64,000 bases of DNA from a bacterium (GCA_016708025.1 JADJGQ010000001.1:248001-312000), one strand, 5' to 3'. Positions 16,796-26,425 are shown, numbered from the stretch's first letter. Program-made: numbers and translations. Notes: generated from the letters alone by a model not told the origin.

Positions 16796-18043
16796 ATGGA
16801 ACTAACTGAACTAAAATCAAAAACGATCGCCGAATTGCTCAAGATCGCCGAGGACCTGGATATCCCAGGTGTCTCCGGTCTCCGCAAGTCGGAACTGATC
16901 TACAAGGTGATGGAAAACCAATCCAACACCAATGGCATGATCTTCGCCGAGGGAGTCCTTGAGATCATGGAGGAAGGGTATGGGTTCCTCCGCTCGCCGG
17001 ACTACAATTACCTTCCGGGACAGGACGACATCTATGTCTCTCCTTCGCAGATCAAACGCTTCGACCTCCGCACCGGCGATACCATCTCCGGCCAGGTCCG
17101 TCCGCCAAAGGACAATGAGCGCTATTTTGCGCTGCTCAAGATCGAAGCCGTCAATTTCGAGGATCCCGAGGTCGCCAAACACAAAACGCTGTTCGACAAC
17201 CTCACGCCGCTCTATCCGAACGAAGCATTCCACCTCGAAACCAATCCGGAAGAACTGACTACGCGCATCATCGATCTGATGTGCCCGATCGGGATGGGCC
17301 AGCGCGGATTGATCACCTCGCCGCCGAAAGCCGGTAAAACGATCATCCTCCAGAAGATCGCCCAGGCGATCGTCGCCAATCACCCGAAAGTCAAACTGAT
17401 CGTCCTACTCATCGACGAGCGCCCTGAGGAAGTTACCGACATGCGCCGTTCGGTGAAGGGAGAGGTCATCTCCTCGACCTTCGATGAACCGGCCGAGCGC
17501 CATGTCCAGGTCGCCAATATGGTGCTGGAAAAAGCGAAACGACTGACTGAACACAAGCACGACGTTGTCATCCTGCTCGACTCGATCACTCGCCTTGCCC
17601 GCGCGCACAACTCGGTTGTGCCGCACTCCGGCAAGATCCTGTCGGGCGGTGTTGACTCGAACGCGCTGCATAAACCGAAACGCTTCTTTGGCGCCGCGCG
17701 AAATATCGAGGAAGGCGGCTCGCTTTCCATTATTGCCACCGCGCTCATCGAAACCGGCTCCCGTATGGACGAAGTCATTTTCGAAGAGTTCAAGGGGACC
17801 GGTAACATGGAAATGGTGATGGATCGCCGTCTGGCGGACCGTCGTATTTTCCCGGCAATGGATATCAACCGGTCATCGACCCGTAAGGAAGAGCTGTTGT
17901 TGTCCGACGAGATCCTCAACAAGGTCTGGATCTTGCGTAAGTTCCTGGCCGAGATGAATCCGGTGGAAGCGATGGAGTTCTTGCTTGATAGGATGAAGAA
18001 GACGAAAGGAAACGAGCGTTTCCTGGCCTCAATGAAGGACTAG
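16796..18043 (+). CDS. rho: Transcription termination factor Rho
   Basis: Hexameric RNA-dependent ATPase that terminates transcription. About 415 aa: N-terminal helix bundle (ELTELKSKTIAELLKIAEDL), cold-shock-like RNA-binding domain (EGVLEIMEEGYGFLRSPDYNYLPGQDDIYVSPSQI), then the ATPase with Walker A SPPKAGKTI, IVLLIDERPEEVTDM and the Q-loop region HSGKILSGGVDSNALHKPKRFFGAARNI. ATG 16796 is preferred because MELTELKSKTI is the family start; ATG 16784 adds four residues. Followed by a strong terminator. Confidence 0.95.
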   Translation: MELTELKSKTIAELLKIAEDLDIPGVSGLRKSELIYKVMENQSNTNGMIFAEGVLEIMEEGYGFLRSPDYNYLPGQDDIYVSPSQIKRFDLRTGDTISGQVRPPKDNERYFALLKIEAVNFEDPEVAKHKTLFDNLTPLYPNEAFHLETNPEELTTRIIDLMCPIGMGQRGLITSPPKAGKTIILQKIAQAIVANHPKVKLIVLLIDERPEEVTDMRRSVKGEVISSTFDEPAERHVQVANMVLEKAKRLTEHKHDVVILLDSITRLARAHNSVVPHSGKILSGGVDSNALHKPKRFFGAARNIEEGGSLSIIATALIETGSRMDEVIFEEFKGTGNMEMVMDRRLADRRIFPAMDINRSSTRKEELLLSDEILNKVWILRKFLAEMNPVEAMEFLLDRMKKTKGNERFLASMKD

Positions 18044-18073
18044 ATTTCTCTGATCATATTGATATTTGTGAGG

Positions 18074-18099
18074 CGGCCCGAAGTGATTCGGGCCGTTTT
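18074..18099 (+). terminator. Rho-independent terminator after rho
   Basis: Stem CGGCCCGAA (18074-18082), GTGA loop, TTCGGGCCG then TTTT. Perfect 9-bp stem 30 bp after the rho stop. Confidence 0.85.
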
Positions 18100-18185
18100 G
18101 TGAGATGATACACGGCAAGCCCTATCCAAGTCGACGGCCGGACAGCGGCCTTGCTCTTCCATGTAACGTCTGCTACATTCTCCCC

Positions 18186-18515
18186 ATGAGCCCGCTCACC
18201 CGCATAAAACTCCTCCACACGTTCATTTGGGCTATAATGGCCGCCGCTATTTTCTATATTCTGTACAGCGGAATAATCGGAAATCTGACTACTCTCACAT
18301 GGATTTCACTCGCCCTGGCGCTCGGAGAATGCGTCGTTATTGCCCTGAACAAATGGAGATGTCCGCTAACGCCGCTTGCCGCCAAACATACAACCAGTCG
18401 CGAACCGAATTTCGATATCTTCCTGCCGCGCTGGCTCGCCCAATACAACAAAGAGATTTTCGGGTCTATCCTGTTCGCTGGCATCTTGTTGGTACTTTGG
18501 CGAATTATTGCGTAG
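18186..18515 (+). CDS. Small multi-pass membrane protein
   Basis: About 109 aa from ATG 18186 with three hydrophobic segments (near residues 12-32, 37-52 and 88-106) and a cytoplasmic or periplasmic loop with NKWRCPLTPLAAKHT and NFDIFLPRWLAQYNKEIFG. I have a sense of similar short conserved proteins with LNKWxCPLTPL but cannot name the family. A longer frame from 18105 would begin in the terminator flank. Function unknown. Confidence 0.6.
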   Translation: MSPLTRIKLLHTFIWAIMAAAIFYILYSGIIGNLTTLTWISLALALGECVVIALNKWRCPLTPLAAKHTTSREPNFDIFLPRWLAQYNKEIFGSILFAGILLVLWRIIA

Positions 18516-18618
18516 TCTCGGATCCCGAAATCCTCACCGGATTTGTGACTGGACGTTCTTACGGATTACACGTATAATGTACCATCACGACCACGTTTTG
18601 GCACACAGGGGAAAAGGC

Positions 18619-19299
18619 ATGTCTACCAAAATTCATCAGGTAAGTATCCTCATACCACTCATCTTGCTGACATTGTTGCTGATAGTCACTGAAGTCGCCC
18701 ACGCGCAATTAGATTTCGGCGCCAAAGCAGGCGTTGCCCTGGCCGATCAAAAGTTTGAATACGAAGGTATAGAGCTGGACCTCGACATAGAATTGCGGAC
18801 GGGGATAGGCGTCGGGATTTTTGTAGAGCAACCACTCGCCCCGCATTTGGGTCTTCGACTCGAAGCTCTCTATATTCAGAAAGGGTATCAGAAGGATTTC
18901 AGCTTGACCAATGAATTTGGTACCATATTGCGGACTGACACCTACCATGTGCGGGTCGATATTCTCTCAATGAACTACATGGTGAGCGCCGCACTTGCTT
19001 CCGGAACCTACGCGCTTGCCGGTCCGCGCCTTGACCTCAATCTTGGTGTTTCAGACGACTTCCCCGGCGGCGCCTTTCCGCAGGCGCTGAAAGATGAGTT
19101 CAAGTCAATTATTGCCGGCCTCACGTTCGGTCTTGGTCAGGATTTCAAGTTCCTGCAAAGAGGAAATCTGTTTATAGAGGCCCAGTACTATCTGGATCTC
19201 GGCAAGCTGTACAAGCGGCCGCCTGAAATCAGTGAGGAAGCCAGTTTGAAATCGATAAAGAACCGCTCGTTTGCGCTTTTTGCCGGGATACGGCTCTGA
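18619..19299 (+). CDS. Outer-membrane beta-barrel protein
   Basis: 226 aa with a signal peptide ending AHAQ (residues 1-31) followed by LDFGAKAGVALADQKF and alternating amphipathic strands (LGLRLEALYIQKGY, LFIEAQYYLDLGKLY, SFALFAGIRL), the pattern of the OMP_b-brl/PorT-type barrels of the FCB group. The last residue pattern ends in a basic aromatic-rich strand as barrels do. ATG 18619 follows GGGGAAAAGGC. Specific role unknown. Confidence 0.75.
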   Translation: MSTKIHQVSILIPLILLTLLLIVTEVAHAQLDFGAKAGVALADQKFEYEGIELDLDIELRTGIGVGIFVEQPLAPHLGLRLEALYIQKGYQKDFSLTNEFGTILRTDTYHVRVDILSMNYMVSAALASGTYALAGPRLDLNLGVSDDFPGGAFPQALKDEFKSIIAGLTFGLGQDFKFLQRGNLFIEAQYYLDLGKLYKRPPEISEEASLKSIKNRSFALFAGIRL

Positions 19300-19326
19300 C
19301 GGATTTCCAGACCATTCTTCACTAAA

Positions 19327-19356
19327 ACGGCCACCCGACTTTCGTCTGGTGGCCGT
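19327..19356. terminator. Bidirectional terminator between convergent genes
   Basis: ACGGCCACC/GGTGGCCGT arms at 19327-19335 and 19348-19356 around a short loop, one mismatch in the inner stem. On the - strand the hairpin is followed by TTTTAGT, so it probably ends the dockerin gene transcript; it can also stop the barrel gene. Confidence 0.7.
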
Positions 19357-19383
19357 ATTCAGAATCAGATCAATTCCAATTCA

Positions 19384-21849
19384 TCATGGAACACAGCATG
19401 GCGCCGGTCCGCCACCATAGAGGTAATCTGCCAGGAAGACGATATCAGCAATATTCACTGCGCCATCACAATTGGCGTCAGCGCGCTGCATCGGGATCGG
19501 CGCGGGGCCATGGTAGAAGTAGTAGCTCATGAGAGCCGCAACATCGGTGAGATTCACAGCGTCATCGCCATCCACATCGCCGCATTCAAAATGCCGGATG
19601 ATCAGCGAGTAATCCTCAACCTCACCATAGTCGGTCTCACCGCATGGGTCGACCGCGCCGGTATAGGTGATTCTCACGCGCAACGTCACTGTATCCATCC
19701 CGGGGCTGTCCGGAGGGATCAGCACGCCGGTGTACGGCCCGTTGCCGGGCGTACCGGATACCGCCACTGTCTCGTACGGATCGTCGAAATCAGTGTCGCC
19801 GTTCCAGTCGACCCAAATGCCGCACTGGTCGGATGAATACGGATTGCCGTTCGTCACGGAGATCGGATAGCTCAACCGCTTCCACATGGTCGTATTGAGC
19901 ATCGTGTAGTCGGCGTAGCCGTCGCAACCGGAGGACTGATTGATCGTTCCAACCGTTACGTTCTGAACGAATTCATCGCAGCCGCCCGAAGCGGGGCAGG
20001 GACGGCACGCAACCGTGTCACCGGAGACATTGATCGTGTACGGACCTTCCGCACCATTCGCCGGATCCAGCAGGACGGGATAGTAGTACGTCCCCGCGGG
20101 TAGCGCTTGCCAGCGGATCGTCACATTCCCATCACCACAGGTCGTGACATCAAAATCACCAGCGAACGAGAACGAATCGCACGGACATCCCATCGCCAGA
20201 TTCAGCCACGCATTGCCGAAAGCCGGGGAGGTGCCGCAATAATCCAGCGTCACATCCATGCAATGGTCGATCGTGAAAGCATGCCAGACATGACCATCCG
20301 GGAAGCCAGCACACTGGTTGATCGCGCCGGTATTGTCACCATTGAAAGTCGCCGGAAGCGTCACGGGTGTGACATCTTCGCAGAAGTTGTTTGGCGGAAG
20401 TACATTGCACTCCACCGTCAACAACCCCGGGCCAACTTCCGTGTCATACCCACCGATCTCGATCAGATAGGTCTCGCCGGCAGTCACCATAACGGTCGCC
20501 TCTGATGAGACGCCACAGAAGTCATCGTTGCAGGCGATCGGCGTACCAGGCGGACAGGTTGCTCCGTCATACACGGCCAACTTGGTATCGTAGCTCGATC
20601 CACACAAGCTGATACGTGCCGCACCGGTGCAACTAGCGGTGTAGGCATACCAGACATTGGCGCCGAAGACACAAGCTCCCGGACCATCATGCGTCGAACT
20701 AACCGTCGTAAACGGCAGGTTGACCACGTCGCCTATCGGCGTCGCGTCGACGCAATTGTTGTTGGCCGGTGCCAGAGGCGGATCCTCCGCATCCAGTCGC
20801 GCTGTGTAATTCCAGGTGCCTGCTTCACACGTGTACTGTGCGTCAAAGACCGATGGCGACACAAAGAACGCATAGTCGCCGGCCGGCAGGATCGCATCCA
20901 ACACCAATGTGTCGCATGGATCCCCACTCGTGCTGATCACCCCGGCCGCCCCGGAGCATCCAAGGTTCATGTCGATGATGTACACCAGAACCGGGAAGTT
21001 TGCCACTACCGTCCAGTGGACAGTCGTGTCACCTGTGAAAGACCGAAGGTACCAGTCGGTGTCGCGGAAATCCGCGCTCGACCAGGAGGTCCCGCAAATC
21101 ACATCGCCGGGATTGACGCTGCCATAGACTTCCGGCACTGAGTTACAGCCACCGTTGTCTGTGTCATCGCCATCCGTAACACAGGCTTCACCCTCGGCGA
21201 TTGATCCCGGAGGGCAGGTAACTGTGCACGGACTCATCCCGATCATCTCGAGCTGATAGCTCCCAAAATCCCCATCGTAACCGTCAATGACGATATAGTA
21301 GGTCGTCCCGCCGGTCAGATTTAGACCGTAGATCGCGGAACGGAATCCCGGGCAGGCATCGTCGTTGCAGGCATACGGTGACCCCGGCGTGTAGCTCCCG
21401 GCATAGACATACACCTTCGTGTCATATCCGGAGGCACACAGGTCGATATCGACGACTTCGTTGGCCGCAGGGGTATAGGAGTAGACCACGTCCGGAGAAC
21501 CTGGAGCCAGGTACGGACAGGTCTCGTCGTAGTCATCATTGTATCCACTGGTGGTGCCGGCATCGGAGTAGGGAAGACTGCTTATAACGGTCGCAGATGC
21601 GATGTTATCGCCTCCCTGTGCGATGCGATTTGGCCGATTCGGGATACCATGAAACGGCTGTTTGGGCGCCGGTTGATTCGAAAAGTTCTGAGTGGCGCCT
21701 CGTTCCAGTGCCTTATTGGCAGGTGCTTGCGAAATCGGTACGACCGACTGCGGGCCAGCCGTTACCGTGGCACTTATGAGGAGAGTGCCTATAAGCATTC
21801 CTGCCAGCATCAACACCAGGACGCGCATGTGTCTACAGGTTAAAATCAT
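19384..21849 (-). CDS. Secreted multidomain protein with GEVED domain and dockerin-like C-terminus
   Basis: About 821 aa, secreted. After a signal peptide it carries several repeated Cys-rich beta-domains (pattern VWYAYTASCTGAARISLCGSSYDTKL, ending in PPC-like GGYDTEVGPGLLTVEC), then a GEVED-type domain (WVDWNGDTDFDDPYETVAVSGTP, GETDYGEVEDYSLII). It ends in two dockerin-like calcium repeats CGDVDGDDAVNLTDVAALMSY and ANCDGAVNIADIVFLADYLYGGGPAP. ATG 21849 has GGAAGG 8 bp upstream, better than ATG 21882 (11 codons longer). Proteins of this build are typical of Zixibacteria; ligand is unknown. Confidence 0.85.
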   Translation of the reverse strand: MILTCRHMRVLVLMLAGMLIGTLLISATVTAGPQSVVPISQAPANKALERGATQNFSNQPAPKQPFHGIPNRPNRIAQGGDNIASATVISSLPYSDAGTTSGYNDDYDETCPYLAPGSPDVVYSYTPAANEVVDIDLCASGYDTKVYVYAGSYTPGSPYACNDDACPGFRSAIYGLNLTGGTTYYIVIDGYDGDFGSYQLEMIGMSPCTVTCPPGSIAEGEACVTDGDDTDNGGCNSVPEVYGSVNPGDVICGTSWSSADFRDTDWYLRSFTGDTTVHWTVVANFPVLVYIIDMNLGCSGAAGVISTSGDPCDTLVLDAILPAGDYAFFVSPSVFDAQYTCEAGTWNYTARLDAEDPPLAPANNNCVDATPIGDVVNLPFTTVSSTHDGPGACVFGANVWYAYTASCTGAARISLCGSSYDTKLAVYDGATCPPGTPIACNDDFCGVSSEATVMVTAGETYLIEIGGYDTEVGPGLLTVECNVLPPNNFCEDVTPVTLPATFNGDNTGAINQCAGFPDGHVWHAFTIDHCMDVTLDYCGTSPAFGNAWLNLAMGCPCDSFSFAGDFDVTTCGDGNVTIRWQALPAGTYYYPVLLDPANGAEGPYTINVSGDTVACRPCPASGGCDEFVQNVTVGTINQSSGCDGYADYTMLNTTMWKRLSYPISVTNGNPYSSDQCGIWVDWNGDTDFDDPYETVAVSGTPGNGPYTGVLIPPDSPGMDTVTLRVRITYTGAVDPCGETDYGEVEDYSLIIRHFECGDVDGDDAVNLTDVAALMSYYFYHGPAPIPMQRADANCDGAVNIADIVFLADYLYGGGPAPCCVP

Positions 21850-22126
21850 AGAATCGTTCCTTCCAGAGGAGTTCCTCCGCATTCCACCTGGCCGCGCTTG
21901 TGCGTGTTACCAGACGGCTAAGGATTATTGTTTCGAATCGAGAAAATTTGGTTCGGTACGAACCTGGGCCATGCTTGTCGAGCTATGATGTGACAACGAG
22001 ATGCGTGAACGAGATGCTCTGAGCTGACATGCAATAGCTACCACTTGTACTTCGCTCTCGCGAAAGCACCGCGACTGAGTAGAAACTATTACTGCGTGTG
22101 ACTAGCTAAAAAGACTGTTACTAAAT

Positions 22127-22155
22127 ATATACCAAAACCGTCGAATACTGTCAAG
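22127..22155 (-). promoter_or_regulatory. Sigma-70-type promoter of the dockerin gene
   Basis: On the - strand TTGACA (22155-22150), a 17-bp spacer, then TATATA (22132-22127). It points towards the dockerin-protein start at 21849, leaving a leader of roughly 270 nt. The remaining gap 21850-22126 shows no gene. Confidence 0.6.
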
Positions 22156-22249
22156 TACTTTTCCAGTATCCCGCCCCCTTGCTCGCGTGTGAACCAGATT
22201 ATCCGGCCCATCCGGTTACCTTATTCGCACGCGACCTGTCAAGATGATA

Positions 22250-22579
22250 TCAATCCACTATGAACAACTTTGCACCTGACGAAGTGACAGACCGATGCGG
22301 GACATGGTCGTTTTCGACCTGGTAACTGTCTCCCGCCCGAAGCTGGTATGTGCGGCCATCCTGAAGTTCTGTCGTCAGTTCCCCTTCCAACACCAATAGC
22401 ACATGCCCTCGCGAGCACCAGTGGTCAGCAAGATAATTCGGTGAATACTCTACCATGCGAATCCTTAGATTCCCTACCTCTTTGGTTCGCCAATACGCCA
22501 TACCCGTTTCCCCCCGATGTTCCGTCGCCGGAACCTGCGACCAGTCGGTCAGCCCGAATGGTACCTGTTCGATCTTCAT
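22250..22579 (-). CDS. DHCW-motif cupin-fold protein
   Basis: Single-domain cupin of 109 aa. The metal-site region reads NYLADHWCSRGHVLLVLEGEL with D52 H53 W54 C55 and H59, the variant of the DHxW-type cupins, and a closing H-P-H pair in VENDHVPHRSVTS. The protein MKIEQVPFGLTDWSQVPATEHRGETGMAYWR beginning is characteristic. Ligand or enzymatic activity is not established for this group. It sits 26 bp after the M61-type protease gene, same strand. Confidence 0.8.
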   Translation of the reverse strand: MKIEQVPFGLTDWSQVPATEHRGETGMAYWRTKEVGNLRIRMVEYSPNYLADHWCSRGHVLLVLEGELTTELQDGRTYQLRAGDSYQVENDHVPHRSVTSSGAKLFIVD

Positions 22580-22605
22580 GCCCGGTCTCCTGTCTCAATA
22601 CTGTC

Positions 22606-24282
22606 TCAATTCCTCATCAAGTAGCGATGTATCACTGTTAGCGTCGAAGCATCTCCGACTATTTGCGGAATTGATCGTGCTACCGTCGGAAGATATTTGA
22701 ACGTTATCGTTTTCCCATCTCGCACCACTTTTATTTCGGCTTCACGCGTCGTGTCATCGGTGTAGTAGCTATATCCCACTAAGGTATCTCCAGGCAAAAG
22801 ACCCTGCGTTTCAGCCGCGGAACCGCTGATCACCGATCTTATCCGTTCTCCTTTGCGCATGGCGCCCGATTCGGTCACGAATCCGAGAGAATACAACCCT
22901 ATTTGAGAGCTCCTGACTGTCATGCCTGCATCACTAAGCTGCTGGGCAATTGGCAATTCCTCCGCACCAAGCATAAACCGTTCGTAAAACGGCTTCCAGT
23001 CAGATTTGGTCAGTTGATTAAGCTGATTCAGCAAAATGATATCAGTCAATCCGCTATCCCGTCCCATGTTCTCAACCATCAAACCCCGTATATACTGATC
23101 CAACGATCCTTTCCCTTCAGACTGCCGGGCAATACCGATATCAAGGAGAAACCCGACCAGCGCACCCTTATAGTAGGGGAGTTTGTTGTAATACTCACCA
23201 CTCCAGTACCTGAGTGAAAGACTGTCGGCAGTAGCCGTGAGTGCGTACGGATTGCTGTAATAATGCCGAATCTGACGATTCATCGCCTCTACAAAAACGC
23301 TATCAGCGATAAGCTGCGTACGATAGAGTGTCAGATCCGCGTAGTAATCCGCGAAGCCTTCGGTGAACCACTTGTAATATCCTTCGGCATAGTCTTCTGC
23401 GACTTTCAGCTTCTCCGCCCAGACATGGAAATGTTCGTGACTGATGAGGCGCAGAGTCGGTGAGTTTTCGCCTTTGAGTGAGTCCGTCGGGTCAGGGTAT
23501 ACCGCAATAACACCGCTGGTGACCGTTCCTCCTGAGCTGTTTGGAGTCCCTTCAACCAATACAACCGTCTGTCTGGACAGCGGATAGTCCCCAAAATATG
23601 ATATATGTGCCGCCAGCACCCGCTCCACCGCCGTGATGAACTGGTTGTCGTCAAAGGCAAACGAACCATGCAAGTAGAAACCAACAGTCAGATCTCCGAT
23701 CTTTCGCGATGCTTCCCGGTAGTCGCCACCGATCATCAGGCAGTCCCGCAGCTTCCCGACCGTCGTCACTGTGGTACTATCAAGCGATGCTGCCACCACG
23801 CGATATTTCCCGCGACTGACTGTCAGTGTCGCTGGCGACTGCTCAAGCGCGCTATCTGTTGGCATCAAGAGAGCGCTCGCTCCCCATACATACCCCAGCT
23901 CAGGCAGTATCGTCGGTCGAAAATGGTCCGCCCGGGATTTGCCGGAGAAGCTCTCTTTTCTGCAGATGATTCGATACTCAAGCCAGAACCCCTCTTTCCC
24001 ACTATGCACCACCCATCGGCCGCTGTCCGGGTGTGCAACCTGCAACAATGCGCCCGTATTGCTGTATGCAGTGGCCCCTTCAACATCCCGATAGAAATCC
24101 TCGACTCCGGCCCATTCGCCTAACTCAAAGACGACAGAGTCTTGGGCGATCTCCGGCCAGTCGATTCGCACTACCAGCGAACTATCTTCAAATGTGACCT
24201 GATATCTTACCTGTGGTGAGGGAGAGCTTGTGGTGAAAACTGTCAGTGAGAAAAGCGAGAGGACGGCGGCGAATAGCAACAT
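22606..24282 (-). CDS. M61-like metalloprotease with PDZ domain, secreted
   Basis: 558 aa exported zinc protease. The catalytic HEHFH is at residues 282-286 and the third ligand Glu is in WFTEGFADYYA (E308), the HExxH + E layout shared by M61 glycyl aminopeptidases and M1. An N-terminal beta-domain precedes the protease, and the C-terminus is a PDZ domain (GERIRSVISGSAAETQGLLPGDTLVGY). A signal sequence (MLLFAAVLSLFSLTVFTTSS) directs export. ATG 24282 has AAGGG 9 bp upstream. Substrate unknown; family assignment M61 is inference from the Zn site, domain order and PDZ. Confidence 0.8.
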   Translation of the reverse strand: MLLFAAVLSLFSLTVFTTSSPSPQVRYQVTFEDSSLVVRIDWPEIAQDSVVFELGEWAGVEDFYRDVEGATAYSNTGALLQVAHPDSGRWVVHSGKEGFWLEYRIICRKESFSGKSRADHFRPTILPELGYVWGASALLMPTDSALEQSPATLTVSRGKYRVVAASLDSTTVTTVGKLRDCLMIGGDYREASRKIGDLTVGFYLHGSFAFDDNQFITAVERVLAAHISYFGDYPLSRQTVVLVEGTPNSSGGTVTSGVIAVYPDPTDSLKGENSPTLRLISHEHFHVWAEKLKVAEDYAEGYYKWFTEGFADYYADLTLYRTQLIADSVFVEAMNRQIRHYYSNPYALTATADSLSLRYWSGEYYNKLPYYKGALVGFLLDIGIARQSEGKGSLDQYIRGLMVENMGRDSGLTDIILLNQLNQLTKSDWKPFYERFMLGAEELPIAQQLSDAGMTVRSSQIGLYSLGFVTESGAMRKGERIRSVISGSAAETQGLLPGDTLVGYSYYTDDTTREAEIKVVRDGKTITFKYLPTVARSIPQIVGDASTLTVIHRYLMRN

Positions 24283-24403
24283 CGATATCCCTTTACTGCT
24301 CGGAGTTTATTGCTATCCGACTATACGAAAGTCCGGCTGTTCGGTTGCGGACAGCCACTGAAGTTCGCGACCACCGTAACAGAATCGCTAACATCCCTTC
24401 TCT

Positions 24404-25282
24404 TTATGGGCACGCGGGGAGCCATGGACGCGGCGTGGTTGTGAGATACGCGATCAGGCGAGATAGGTCAGATAAGTCTGTCATCCCACGGTCGTCTATA
24501 TTTGCTTCTTCCGGGCAAGCAAGTGCCGGGCGAGGCGTCTGCGTCAGAAACGCAATGAGCACCGATAGGTCAGAAAGGTCGATCTCTCCCTGCAGGTCAA
24601 TATTCCCTGTTGTTCCCTGACAGCATCGCATGCAACCACAGTGGGCCAGGGATTCGACCACTCTCGCAGGTGCCGGTGGAATACACGGCATAATTGCGAC
24701 AAAGCAATATCCGTATCCTGGGACATACGGTTGGCTCGCATCCAGCCCGACAAAATCAGGCGCAAACTCAATCCCCATCGAGGTTGACCACTTCCAGGTG
24801 GATGTCATGGGAATACCAGTTGTCGTGTCGATACAGATCTGGCGCAGTTGAGCTTCGGGTGGGACATCCCACACGGTGATTGCCAACACAGTGTCATCGA
24901 ATCCGATTGGCAGACCCAGACCCGGTCCACCGGCTCCTTCAACCGACAGGACAGACAAGGGGGGATACTCACTAAGTCCGAATCCGAGATTGAAGTAGGC
25001 GGCAAACGCCGAGTGCCAATTCATGTCTACAGTCGTATCGATAGAGATATATCCGTACGGAACCCCGATACTCTTGATAACAAAATCATTCCTGATACTG
25101 ACACGATCGCCGGTATCGTTGGAAAATCGGATCACAAACCGAACATTCCCGTTCGTATGAAAGCTGTAAGGCTCCCACGCCTCGCAACGAATCTCGTCAA
25201 TCTTGATAGTCCCGCCGCCCGCTCCCTCGCTATTGGCAGCAAAACTGCAAAACAGAGCCATTGTAATGAAGAAGTTTTTCAT
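24404..25282 (-). CDS. Secreted protein with dockerin-like DLSDLS tail
   Basis: 292 aa with a signal peptide (MKNFFITMALFCSFAANSEGA). The middle is an undefined beta-rich domain. The tail is two Asp-rich repeats, GNIDLQGEIDLSDLSVLIAFLT and DDRGMTDLSDLSRLIAYLT, joined by ACPEEAN: the Zixibacteria-type dockerin-like Ca-binding repeat. Such tails may anchor or sort secreted proteins. ATG 25282 follows GGGAAGGTGG. Confidence 0.75.
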   Translation of the reverse strand: MKNFFITMALFCSFAANSEGAGGGTIKIDEIRCEAWEPYSFHTNGNVRFVIRFSNDTGDRVSIRNDFVIKSIGVPYGYISIDTTVDMNWHSAFAAYFNLGFGLSEYPPLSVLSVEGAGGPGLGLPIGFDDTVLAITVWDVPPEAQLRQICIDTTTGIPMTSTWKWSTSMGIEFAPDFVGLDASQPYVPGYGYCFVAIMPCIPPAPARVVESLAHCGCMRCCQGTTGNIDLQGEIDLSDLSVLIAFLTQTPRPALACPEEANIDDRGMTDLSDLSRLIAYLTTTPRPWLPACP

Positions 25283-25359
25283 CTGCCACCTTCCCGCATG
25301 GAGCAGTTGACTGATATCCGATAGGTCCAGTTTTGATTGTAAAGGAACGCCTTAAGGAT

Positions 25360-25388
25360 AATATAGTGGAAGTGGACGAATACGTCAA
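25360..25388 (-). promoter_or_regulatory. Sigma-70-type promoter of the DLSDLS-tail gene
   Basis: On the - strand TTGACG (25388-25383), 17-bp spacer, TATATT (25365-25360). It points at the ATG of 25282 about 70 bp downstream. Confidence 0.65.
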
Positions 25389-25420
25389 TTATCAAAAGGA
25401 AAGGGGAAAAGGAATAGTCT

Positions 25421-26260
25421 CTATTGCCGCGACCTTCGTAGCTGGTGCACCAATATCCCGCGCGGCTGCACCGCCAGGAACTTGACGATCAGTTCGGCGA
25501 TCTGGCTTGCATGGGTGATCGGCCCCATATGCCCAAGTCCCAGAAATCCACGCGTCTCTGACTTGGGGAGGGTACGTGAAAGATGTTCGACGATAGACCG
25601 CGTCGATTCGGGGGACTCGAGACCATAGAGCAGCAAAGTCGGAATGTCCAACTCCCGATACGCTTCCAGCGGCGTCGCATGGCCGATCACCGCATCAAAA
25701 TCTGCCACCACCTTTTGCATCCGTTTTGCCACCGACTCCCGCTGCCGTTCGGTAAAACTCTCCCAGGCGCCATGTCCCGACCAGTAGTCGACAAACCGCC
25801 GCCCCGCTTGGTGCAAGAGGCCACGCTGCACCAGATTGGCGACATCCTCTCGCACCGCGCCAACCTCAACCAACCCCCTTGATCGGTCATCAGCCGCAAA
25901 CAGCAGGCTGAACAGCACCGGCTCATAAAGGGTCAAACTCCGTATCCGTTTTGGCTGTTCGTGCGCCAGGGTCAGTGCCACGGCCGCCCCGTACGAGTGC
26001 CCGATCAGGTGAAACGGCCCACAGATCTCATCCAGTACCGGCCTGAGCAGGTCCAATTCATCGCCGAGGCTAAGTGTCTGATCGATATTCCAATCCGGGC
26101 TGTCGCCATACCCATACAGATCAGGCGCTATTACCTGGTAGGAGTGTGACAACAACTCGGTCAGGGTATTCCATTGTTTGGAAGAACTTGTGCTGCTGTG
26201 AAGACAGACAACGACCGGACCGTCACCCGACTTGCGTACCGAGACTGTTTTTCCTGACAT
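25421..26260 (-). CDS. Alpha/beta hydrolase
   Basis: Single-domain alpha/beta hydrolase fold protein of 279 aa. The nucleophile elbow GHSYGAAVAL puts Ser89 as nucleophile; VVCLHSSTSSSKQW contains the HG-type oxyanion strand (reads LHSST), and the terminal His is in GLGHMGPITH. No signal peptide, so cytoplasmic. Substrate class cannot be said: the sequence resembles the broad esterase/peroxidase group. Confidence 0.82.
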   Translation of the reverse strand: MSGKTVSVRKSGDGPVVVCLHSSTSSSKQWNTLTELLSHSYQVIAPDLYGYGDSPDWNIDQTLSLGDELDLLRPVLDEICGPFHLIGHSYGAAVALTLAHEQPKRIRSLTLYEPVLFSLLFAADDRSRGLVEVGAVREDVANLVQRGLLHQAGRRFVDYWSGHGAWESFTERQRESVAKRMQKVVADFDAVIGHATPLEAYRELDIPTLLLYGLESPESTRSIVEHLSRTLPKSETRGFLGLGHMGPITHASQIAELIVKFLAVQPRGILVHQLRRSRQ

Positions 26261-26294
26261 CCCACTAATCTACGGAACCGGACGCCACTGTCAA

Positions 26295-26326
26295 CAGCCG
26301 CGACGGGGGAGGTTGCTCCCCGGCTG
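26295..26326. other. Strong stem-loop between divergent genes
   Basis: CAGCCG at 26295-26300 and CGGCTG at 26321-26326 enclose a second GC stem, GGGGAG/CTCCCC at 26306-26311 and 26316-26321. No T-run follows. It lies in the 165-bp gap between the alpha/beta hydrolase (-) and the phosphoesterase (+). Possibly a REP-like remnant; role unknown. Confidence 0.4.
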
Positions 26327-26425
26327 ATGCCCCATGCCCTGCCGATTCTCCTTGCATCTTGGACAAAATTCGCTATCATGGATACAGAGGACCATGACGC
26401 CTCACTCAGACCAAAGGAGTAGCCT

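Noticed and set aside
20689..21141. Plus-strand frame of 150 codons
   Set aside because: Entirely antisense to the dockerin/GEVED protein; the - strand product has clear domains.
23605..24123. Plus-strand frame of 172 codons
   Set aside because: Antisense to the M61-like protease gene, whose HEHFH and PDZ motifs are clear.
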